NCBI RefSeq assembly: GCF_047219225.1
Contig: NZ_CP178208.1
Span: forward strand, 1,302,001 to 1,366,000
Length of the DNA: 64,000 bases
Direction: 5' to 3'
DNA from: IMCC45349 sp047219225
GTDB lineage: Bacteria; Bacteroidota; Bacteroidia; Flavobacteriales; Flavobacteriaceae
The number at the start of each line of letters is the position of its first letter. Within the stretch, counting starts at the first letter, position 1. Shown piece by piece: positions 5,796 to 11,303 of the stretch. A program made the position numbers and the translations under genes. The notes under the pieces were generated by a model. The model had not been told where the DNA came from. It saw only the letters and a program-made list of their open reading frames with translations, and did not search any database.

Positions 5796-5824
5796 GTCTC
5801 ACCAGGCATTGAGACTGGTGGGAC
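5796..5824 (+). ncRNA. Isolated 10-bp hairpin upstream of the Y-like RNAs
   Basis: GTCTCACCAG 5796-5805 pairs over 10 bp, one pair a G-T wobble, with CTGGTGGGAC 5815-5824 around loop GCATTGAGA. No T run follows, so it is not a simple terminator. It lies 33 bp before the tRNA-Asn-like RNA and may be part of its precursor. Confidence 0.45.
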
Positions 5825-5856
5825 TCCATAAATAAAATGTTCATTAAAATAAAAAT

Positions 5857-5970
5857 GGTTCAGTAACTCAGAGGGTAGAGCGGCGAAATTACTTTTCGCT
5901 ACTTGGCAAAAAAAAGTTCCTATGAAGATTCATAATCCGCATGTCGTGGGTTCGAGCCCCACCTGAACCA
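5857..5970 (+). ncRNA. tRNA-Asn-like RNA with a permuted Y-type helix in its anticodon loop
   Basis: Acceptor GGTTCAG 5857-5863 pairs with CTGAACC 5963-5969. The D-arm is ACTCAGAGGGTAGAG and the T-arm is GTGGG-TTCGAGC-CCCAC (5946-5962). N73 is A, then CAA, as in the array. The body resembles bacterial tRNA-Asn (ATCCGC then ATGTC before the T-arm). The anticodon loop is replaced by about 50 nt: ACTTTT 5891-5896, C, GC 5898-5899, loop TACTTG, GC 5906-5907, AAAA, AAAAGT 5912-5917, TCCTAT 5918-5923. This is the helix of the three following RNAs in circularly permuted order. It has no usable anticodon, so it is not a normal tRNA. Confidence 0.72.
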
Positions 5971-5982
5971 CAAAAAATACAG

Positions 5983-6030
5983 GCAAAGGAAGTTCCTATT
6001 TTTTTCCTTTTAGAAAGTTTTACTTCCCGC
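5983..6030 (+). ncRNA. Y-RNA-like hairpin, minimal form
   Basis: GC 5983-5984, AAA, GGAAGT 5988-5993, TCCTAT 5994-5999, about 22 nt of mostly T-rich loop, ACTTCC 6022-6027, C, GC 6029-6030. The pattern is lower helix, internal loop AAA against C, 6-bp upper helix, TCCTAT. There is no tRNA-like domain in the loop. Confidence 0.6.
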
Positions 6031-6040
6031 TAGTTTAAAA

Positions 6041-6122
6041 AAAAGACACAAAGCGTTCCTATTAATCTGGTTCGACTCCAGAGCTCGAAAGAGCGAGTGG
6101 TTTTGTTCACGCTTCGTCTTTT
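6041..6122 (+). ncRNA. YrlA-type Y-RNA-like RNA with permuted tRNA domain
   Basis: Lower helix AAAAGAC 6041-6047 with GTCTTTT 6116-6122; internal loop ACA 6048-6050 against C 6115; upper helix AAGCGT 6051-6056 with ACGCTT 6109-6114; then TCCTAT 6057-6062. Inside follow a perfect T-arm TCTGG-TTCGACT-CCAGA (6066-6082), a closed mini-acceptor GCTC-GAAA-GAGC (6083-6094) and a D-like arm GAG-TGGTTTTG-TTC (6095-6108). T-arm before D-arm within a Ro-binding-type helix is the plan I recall for bacterial YrlA RNAs, which mimic tRNA. The helix sequences differ fully from the flanking hairpins yet pair identically, so structure is conserved. Confidence 0.7.
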
Positions 6123-6129
6123 AAAAATA

Positions 6130-6184
6130 GGTAAAGGAAGTTCCTATATATTGATTGTAAAACAAAATACTTCCCACCTTTTTA
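6130..6184 (+). ncRNA. Y-RNA-like hairpin in the leader of the 593-aa gene
   Basis: GGT 6130-6132, AAA, GGAAGT 6136-6141, TCCTAT 6142-6147, about 21 nt of loop, ACTTCC 6169-6174, C, ACC 6176-6178. AT pairs extend the base of the helix and a T run follows to 6183. The helix ends 20 nt before the ATG at 6198, so it may be a free RNA with a terminator-like end, a 5'UTR element bound by the protein, or both. Confidence 0.6.
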
Positions 6185-6197
6185 AAAATTACTAAAA

Positions 6198-7979
6198 ATG
6201 AAAACATTAAAACTATTTAATGCAGTTATCGCAAAAGTACCAACTGAAAGTACTTTTGTTTCAAATCAAGGCTACGTTATTGAGCCTAATGCGTTATGGG
6301 CAAAAAAAGAAATCATCAAATTCTATAAGAAAGAAAAATTAGATGGTTATGGTTTAAATAAAACCTTCCACAAATCTTGGTTAAAAATTAAATCTAGCAC
6401 AAGAGAAAGTCTGTTAATGGATCAGATTAAACATTACATTTCCACTTATGGAAGTAATTTTCAAAATGAGGTTTATATTCCAGAAGAGGTATTGAATGTA
6501 CCTGAATTGAAGGTTGTTTTTAAAGTTGTAAAAGGATATTCTAAAGAAGAATTAACTCTAAAATGCTTAGAATTATTACAATCTGGAATGGCTTTAAAAG
6601 AGGAAACCATCAATGATATTCTTTCTGTTTTAGTGGATGAATTAAAGTATAACTTTACTGGTAAAGAGAATATCAAAAACAAGGAAGCTATTGTAAAAAT
6701 TGCGGATATGTATGGTGTTTTGCCTTCAGATACAATGGAGTTCTTTAGATATATTATTTACAGAGCTACAGGTGAGTCTCTATTAATAAAAAGTAACGAG
6801 GCCATTGAAGCTATAAAGGCGTCGAACTTTAATCCTGCTGTTCAGTTTGAACAATTTGGATTGGAAAAACTGGCTGAAATTTTCAATAGATTCAAACCTT
6901 TATTTTTGGCTTTTAAGCCTAAGTGTAGTAAAACCATTAACAAGATATCAAAGCTATCTAAAACACATCACAAACCCCTGGTAGTCAACCCATTGAATCA
7001 CGTTACTAGTATGATAATTACTGAGGAGGATACACATTGGTTGGATAATGCGATACCATTTGCTTTGTTTAAAGCAATTTCGGCTTGCTATAATAGAATG
7101 AAAGGTCAAGACACTTTTGTTTACAGAATTAGAAGCGGAAAATCATTTGTTAAAAAAAATGGTTTCAAAAATGTAGTTTGGGCTAACTATTACTTCTTAG
7201 AAAGTTATTTGAAAACTAGATTTGATTTAAGTGGCAAAACATTTTTCTTACCTCATGATGTCCAGTATGCATTACCTACTTCAGAAAAAATGTATGTAGG
7301 TAATATACCAACAGGAACCAAGTTTTATGGCGAAAAATTTGCGGTTGGAGTTTATTGGGAAAATGCCTGGGGAGCACATGATTTAGATTTATCTGGATTG
7401 AATATCGGAGGCAAAATTGGTTGGAACTCAGCTTATAATCAAGAAAATGGTAATTTGATGTATTCAGGTGACATTACTAATGCACCAAATGGAGCTGTAG
7501 AATATATGTATGCTAATAAAGGTTTAAAAGTACCAACCCTAATTAAGAATAATGTGTATTCGGGTTCCACAACCTGTGATTATAAGATTATTATAGGAAA
7601 AGGAGATAGTATCAACTATACATATATGATGAATCCTAACCAATTGTTTGCTGAAGTAAAATGTCAATCTGTACAAAGACAAACTATTTTAGGAATGCTA
7701 CTTCCTGAAGGAAAACAGCAGTGCTTTGTATTGTTAAATTTTGGTGCTGGTCAAGCAAGAGTTTCAGGAAATTCAGAAGTCTCAAACCTTGCAACTCAAG
7801 CGTTGTATCAACAATGGACCAACCCATTACTATTACACGAAATTATTGAGTTATTAGGTGGTGAAATTACATCTTATAAAGGTAAAGCTGACTATAACCT
7901 TTCTTTAGGTAAATTAGAAAAGGACACTTTAATTAAAGTGTTTATAGAGAGTGACAAACTAAACTCAAACAAATTATAA
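6198..7979 (+). CDS. 593-aa protein of unknown family, possible C-terminal TerD-like domain
   Basis: I do not recognise the full-length family. The N-terminal third has GYVIEPNALWAKKEI and LNKTFHKSWLKI blocks. Residues about 100-260 look all-helical and end in NKISKLSKTHHKPL, a basic His-rich segment that could contact RNA (inference). Residues about 370-560 look beta-rich; AHDLDLSGLNIGGKIGW followed by MYSGDITNAPNGAVEYM resembles TerD-type domains (DxDxS, then SGD). No DxSxS vWA MIDAS and no TROVE signature is visible, so I do not call it Ro60. No signal peptide or membrane segment. It sits between Y-like RNAs and permuted tRNA-like RNAs, suggesting it binds them. The ATG follows an A-rich leader. 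Confidence 0.55.
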   Translation: MKTLKLFNAVIAKVPTESTFVSNQGYVIEPNALWAKKEIIKFYKKEKLDGYGLNKTFHKSWLKIKSSTRESLLMDQIKHYISTYGSNFQNEVYIPEEVLNVPELKVVFKVVKGYSKEELTLKCLELLQSGMALKEETINDILSVLVDELKYNFTGKENIKNKEAIVKIADMYGVLPSDTMEFFRYIIYRATGESLLIKSNEAIEAIKASNFNPAVQFEQFGLEKLAEIFNRFKPLFLAFKPKCSKTINKISKLSKTHHKPLVVNPLNHVTSMIITEEDTHWLDNAIPFALFKAISACYNRMKGQDTFVYRIRSGKSFVKKNGFKNVVWANYYFLESYLKTRFDLSGKTFFLPHDVQYALPTSEKMYVGNIPTGTKFYGEKFAVGVYWENAWGAHDLDLSGLNIGGKIGWNSAYNQENGNLMYSGDITNAPNGAVEYMYANKGLKVPTLIKNNVYSGSTTCDYKIIIGKGDSINYTYMMNPNQLFAEVKCQSVQRQTILGMLLPEGKQQCFVLLNFGAGQARVSGNSEVSNLATQALYQQWTNPLLLHEIIELLGGEITSYKGKADYNLSLGKLEKDTLIKVFIESDKLNSNKL

Positions 7980-8088
7980 AGTGTTTATTAAAATATCAAG
8001 CTGGTCTTGTTGGGTGTTTCTGTATAGCACTATTGTATAAATCCTTGCAGTGATGTATAAGGTTTTTATATGCAACTAGACTTGAAGG

Positions 8089-8105
8089 TTTGGCTGTTGA
8101 CCAAA
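8089..8105 (+). ncRNA. Isolated anticodon arm, Asn (GTT)
   Basis: TTTGG 8089-8093, loop CTGTTGA, CCAAA 8101-8105: a perfect 5-bp, 7-nt anticodon arm with T33 and anticodon GTT. No D-arm or acceptor precedes it. It lies just upstream of the permuted tRNA-like RNA and may belong to the same transcript. Confidence 0.5.
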
Positions 8106-8119
8106 TAGTAGCCATCAAT

Positions 8120-8207
8120 TCTATAAGTCATGGGTTCGATTCCCATCTTCCCCACAATGTATACAGAATAAAATATGGGGAAGTAGCTCAGTGGATAGAG
8201 CGATAGA
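8120..8207 (+). ncRNA. Circularly permuted tRNA-like RNA (3' half before 5' half)
   Basis: The 3' half comes first: anticodon 3' strand TCTAT 8120-8124, variable AAGTC, T-arm ATGGG-TTCGATT-CCCAT (8130-8146), acceptor CTTCCCC 8147-8153, N73 A, CAA. A linker of about 20 nt follows. Then comes the 5' half: acceptor GGGGAAG 8177-8183, TA, D-arm GCTCAGTGGATAGAGC (8186-8201), G, anticodon 5' strand ATAGA 8203-8207. Acceptor (7 bp) and anticodon stem (5 bp) pair perfectly across the permutation, and every spacing matches a canonical tRNA. The anticodon loop is open, so it needs processing or is structural, as in YrlA. Confidence 0.75.
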
Positions 8208-8218
8208 TTATTATTCGT

Positions 8219-8313
8219 GTAGGTTCGAGTCCTACTATCCGTTTGGATATGGCGAAATCGGTAGACGCACTAGACTTAAAATCTAGCGAATTTTAGACAT
8301 TCTTTTAAATGTC
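8219..8313 (+). ncRNA. Second permuted tRNA-like RNA, Leu (TAA) type
   Basis: T-arm GTAGG-TTCGAGT-CCTAC (8219-8235), then TATCC 8236-8240, loop GTTT, GGATA 8245-8249 (a closed 5-bp acceptor), TG, Leu-type D-arm with GCG 8252-8254 and CGC 8266-8268, an intact anticodon arm CTAGA-CTTAAAA-TCTAG (8270-8286, TAA), then a class II-like hairpin GACATT-CTTTTA-AATGTC (8296-8313). The T-arm again precedes the acceptor and D-arm. Unlike the first permuted RNA, the anticodon loop is closed. Confidence 0.65.
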
Positions 8314-8364
8314 ACTTTAGGGCAAGTATGTCCACCAAAGCTAATCATCTTATAAAACTGATTA

Positions 8365-8381
8365 ACAGACTGTCACTCTGT
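8365..8381 (+). ncRNA. Isolated anticodon arm, Asp (GTC)
   Basis: ACAGA 8365-8369, loop CTGTCAC, TCTGT 8377-8381: perfect stem, anticodon GTC, with no recognisable D-arm, T-arm or acceptor around it. Confidence 0.45.
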
Positions 8382-8399
8382 AAAAAAATGGCAAAAGCA

Positions 8400-8416
8400 G
8401 TGGATTGCAAATCGGC
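8400..8416 (+). ncRNA. Isolated anticodon arm, Cys-like (GCA)
   Basis: GTGGA 8400-8404, loop TTGCAAA (GCA), TCGGC 8412-8416 with one mismatch. Weaker than the other isolated arms; reported because it continues the series. Confidence 0.35.
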
Positions 8417-8688
8417 ATTATCAAATTAACAATTAGTGTTCACGATAAAGCAATCTTGAATGTACCTTGAAATACTAATTTCAATACGTAAAAGTATGTA
8501 CTTCTTGTATGCAGAATTTTATTTTATATATCATTCTTATAAAACTTAATCCCTATTACATAAACTATTTACAGCAACATATTGTATTTGTATTTCCGTA
8601 CAGGAAAGATGATTTGCTTTCGCTGTTTTTTAAAAAATGAATTTCAATATACTTTTTTGATAGAATACACTTCTTGATTTAAAGTTTT

Positions 8689-8772
8689 GACAAATCCTCC
8701 GTTACAGGAGTTGTCCTCCAACCCAAAAAGGGTTAAAATAAATGTTTAACATTCCTGAAATAATTTCGGGAT
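8689..8772 (+). promoter_or_regulatory. Three consecutive hairpins in the slipin leader
   Basis: Hairpin 1: GACAA 8689-8693 with TTGTC 8711-8715, plus CTCC 8697-8700 with GGAG 8707-8710. Hairpin 2: AACCC 8720-8724 with GGGTT 8730-8734. Hairpin 3: TCCTGAAA with TTTCGGGA, about 8753-8772, ending shortly before the ATG at 8786. No T run follows hairpin 3, so it is not a standard terminator. The rest of 8417-8688 is AT-rich with only a small TTTCC/GGAAA hairpin near 8600. Confidence 0.45.
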
Positions 8773-8785
8773 AAAAATTAGTAAA

Positions 8786-9883
8786 ATGAAACAAGTAAGA
8801 ATTAATGCAGGAAAATTAGGTTTGGTTTTCAGAGGAGGTGATTATGTTAAAGTCATTACACAAGGAACGCATTGGATTGGTTTCAACAAACGTGTATTGG
8901 TTTATTGCCTTTCTAATATTTTTAATGCTCCAATAGCGTTAGAGATTTTACTTAAAGATAAAACGTTGGAGGCCATGTTAGATGTAATTGAGGTAAAGGA
9001 TAGTGAACTAGTTTTGGTTTATGAAAAAGGAAACTTTAAAACAGTACTACCTGCTGGACGATACGCATACTGGAAAGGTTTAATAGAACGTGAGTTTACT
9101 CAAATTGACCTAAGTAAAATTTACATTACTGAAGCTATTGATAAATCACTATTTAGTAATTATGAATTGAGTAAATACATTAGATCATTTGAAGTTGCTG
9201 CTTATGAAAATGCTCTACTTTTAGTAGATGATGTTTATACAAAAATCCTGAAAGGTGGTATATATAGATTCTGGAGAAACGACACTTCAATTAAGATTGC
9301 AAAAGCAGATTTACGTCAATTACAATTAGAGATTGCTGGACAAGAATTATTGACTAAAGATAAAGCTGCAATTCGTATCAATTTTTATACACAGTATAAA
9401 GTAACAGATATTGAAAAAGCTTTATTAAAGAATAAAGATTACGAAAAGCAACTTTACATTGCTATGCAATTGGTATTACGTGCTTATGTAGGTACATATA
9501 CTTTAGATGAACTTTTAGAACGTAAAGATAATATTGCAGAAGCAGTATTTAAAGATGTAAAAACAAGTGCAGCTAAATTAGGTGTAACAGTTTTAAGTTG
9601 TGGTATAAGAGATGTGATTTTAACAGGAGAAATGAAGGAGATTATGAATCAAGTTCTTATAGCACAAAAAAAGGCACAAGCAAATACAATTACTAGACGT
9701 GAAGAAACAGCTTCTACACGTAGTTTGTTAAATACTGCAAAGTTGATGGAAGAGAATGAGATGTTATACAAACTGAAAGAAATGGAATATGTGGAAAAAA
9801 TTGCCGAAAAAATTGGTGAAATCACAGTCTCTGGTAATGGAAATATGGTAACTCAATTAAAAGAGATTTTCTCTGGAAAATAA
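8786..9883 (+). CDS. Slipin / Band-7 (SPFH) domain protein
   Basis: 365 residues. It matches the soluble slipin type: duplicated beta-strand N-terminal modules (KVITQGTHWIGFNKRVLVY, then KTVLPAGRYAYWKGLI), an SPFH core about residues 130-290 (AIRINFYTQYKVTDIEKAL, VLRAYVGTYTLDELLERKD), and a helical C-terminal coil (ETASTRSLLNTAKLMEENEMLYKL). No N-terminal transmembrane helix, unlike stomatin. Slipins of this sort are known neighbours of RtcB/Ro60 RNA-repair genes, where their role is unclear. Here it closes the RNA-rich island, followed by its own terminator. Confidence 0.88.
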   Translation: MKQVRINAGKLGLVFRGGDYVKVITQGTHWIGFNKRVLVYCLSNIFNAPIALEILLKDKTLEAMLDVIEVKDSELVLVYEKGNFKTVLPAGRYAYWKGLIEREFTQIDLSKIYITEAIDKSLFSNYELSKYIRSFEVAAYENALLLVDDVYTKILKGGIYRFWRNDTSIKIAKADLRQLQLEIAGQELLTKDKAAIRINFYTQYKVTDIEKALLKNKDYEKQLYIAMQLVLRAYVGTYTLDELLERKDNIAEAVFKDVKTSAAKLGVTVLSCGIRDVILTGEMKEIMNQVLIAQKKAQANTITRREETASTRSLLNTAKLMEENEMLYKLKEMEYVEKIAEKIGEITVSGNGNMVTQLKEIFSGK

Positions 9884-9893
9884 GAGTGTGTTT

Positions 9894-9929
9894 AAAAAGC
9901 GTTGGTGTAAAAATCAGCGCTTTTTTTTA
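9894..9929 (+). terminator. Intrinsic terminator after the slipin gene
   Basis: AAAAAGCGTTG 9894-9904 pairs over 11 bp with the arm at 9915-9925, which ends in a T run. It marks the right end of the RNA-rich island. Confidence 0.85.
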
Positions 9930-10496
9930 TAATATCCTTTTGACCTCCAATTCTAGACTTGGCAAAACTTCTTTCTCAAACCAAGGATTTTTAGTTAACC
10001 AAAAACGGTTACGAGGTGAAGGATGTGGTAGTACAAAATAGCTTGGTAAATACTCTTGATAATTTACTACAGTTTCGGTTAATGTTTTTTTAGCCTCTTT
10101 TTGCAGATAATATTTTTGAGCATACATACCTATTAAAATAATCAATTGTAAATTGGGCATTTTGTCCATTAACAACTTATGCCATTGTGGTGCGCATTCT
10201 AGTCTTGGAGGTAAATCACCTGTTTTACCTTTTCCTGGATAACAAAATCCCATAGGAACGATAGCAAACTTTGTAACATCATAAAAATCTTCATCAGAAA
10301 CTCCAAGCCAACTACGTAAACGTTTGCCACTAGCATCATCCCAAGGAATTCCCGAGTTATGTACTTTAGTTCCTGGAGCTTGACCTATAATTGCAATTTT
10401 AGATTGTGGATGTGCTGTTACTACTGGACGTGGTCCAAGTACTAAATGTTCTGAACAAATAGTGCATTGTCTGATGTTATGTAATAACTCTTCCAT
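9927..10496 (-). CDS. Uracil-DNA glycosylase family protein
   Basis: 189 residues. The UDG-superfamily motif 1 is seen as IGQAPGTKVHNSGIPWDD and motif 2 near the C-terminus as HPSPRNRFW. CTICSEH near the N-terminus has a CxxC, but I see no full four-Cys Fe-S set, so it is not a clear family 4/5 enzyme. Family members excise uracil or other damaged bases in base excision repair. It converges on the slipin gene and is probably cotranscribed with rsmI upstream. Confidence 0.85.
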   Translation of the reverse strand: MEELLHNIRQCTICSEHLVLGPRPVVTAHPQSKIAIIGQAPGTKVHNSGIPWDDASGKRLRSWLGVSDEDFYDVTKFAIVPMGFCYPGKGKTGDLPPRLECAPQWHKLLMDKMPNLQLIILIGMYAQKYYLQKEAKKTLTETVVNYQEYLPSYFVLPHPSPRNRFWLTKNPWFEKEVLPSLELEVKRIL

Positions 10497-10528
10497 CTGT
10501 ATACTCTATTTGTCCTAAATAAAAACGT

Positions 10529-11203
10529 TTACTTACCTTTTCCTGCTACAATAATTACAATTTCACCTTTGGCTGGTTTTGCTGTATAATATTCTAAAAC
10601 TTCTTTGGCTGTTCCTCGTTTTGTTTCCTCATAAAGCTTAGTCAATTCTCTAGATACAGACACCTGTCTATCCTCACCAAAGTACTCACAAAAATTTGTC
10701 AAGGTTTTTAATAGTTTATGAGGTGATTCATAAAAAATTATTGTTCTAGATTCTTCTGCCAATATCTTTAATCGAGTTTGACGTCCTTTTTTTACTGGAA
10801 GAAAGCCTTCAAATACAAACTTATCATTTGGTAATCCACTATTCACTAAAGCAGGCACAAATGCTGTTGCTCCTGGTAAACACTCTACTTCAATATTATT
10901 TTCAATACAAGCACGAGTTAATAAAAATCCAGGATCTGAAATTGCTGGTGTTCCTGCATCACTCACCAAAGCAATAATCATTCCTCCTTTTAATTTTTGA
11001 ACAATCGTATCAACTGTTTTATGCTCATTATGCATATGATGTGATTGTGTAGGCGTAGAAATCTCAAAATGCTTCAACAACTTTCCCGTGGTACGTGTAT
11101 CTTCAGCAAGAATTAAATCTGCAGACTTTAAAACTTCAATAGCCCTAAATGTCATGTCTTGAAGGTTGCCAATTGGTGTGGGTACAATATATAGTTTCAT
11201 CAA
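10529..11203 (-). CDS. rsmI: 16S rRNA (cytidine-1402-2'-O)-methyltransferase
   Basis: 224 residues of the tetrapyrrole-methylase fold. RsmI marks are visible: LYIVPTPIGNLQDMTFRA at the N-terminus, LILAEDTRTTGKLLKHF, ALVSDAGTPAISDPG and SRELTKLYEE. The enzyme uses SAM to 2'-O-methylate C1402 in the ribosomal P site. It lacks the longer C-terminal extension of some homologues, usual in Bacteroidota. It lies 32 bp upstream of the UDG-family gene on the same strand. Confidence 0.95.
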   Translation of the reverse strand: MMKLYIVPTPIGNLQDMTFRAIEVLKSADLILAEDTRTTGKLLKHFEISTPTQSHHMHNEHKTVDTIVQKLKGGMIIALVSDAGTPAISDPGFLLTRACIENNIEVECLPGATAFVPALVNSGLPNDKFVFEGFLPVKKGRQTRLKILAEESRTIIFYESPHKLLKTLTNFCEYFGEDRQVSVSRELTKLYEETKRGTAKEVLEYYTAKPAKGEIVIIVAGKGK

Positions 11204-11303
11204 ATACCTTTAATAATTCTCAAAATTACAACCTTTTATTTAAAATAATACGCAACCTTTTCTTACATTTAGTATCTCTTAAAAAAATATACCTACCATA
11301 ATT

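Noticed and set aside
5857..5970. tRNA-Asn with a removable intron
   Set aside because: Joining the flanks does not restore a GTT anticodon loop, and the insert matches the Y-like helix family.
6198..7979. TROVE/Ro60 identity for the 593-aa protein
   Set aside because: Context suggests it, but I find no vWA DxSxS motif and no TROVE sequence blocks; kept as unknown.
2860..9930. Prophage or integrative element
   Set aside because: No integrase, structural phage gene or att-like direct repeat seen at the borders, though an old element cannot be excluded.
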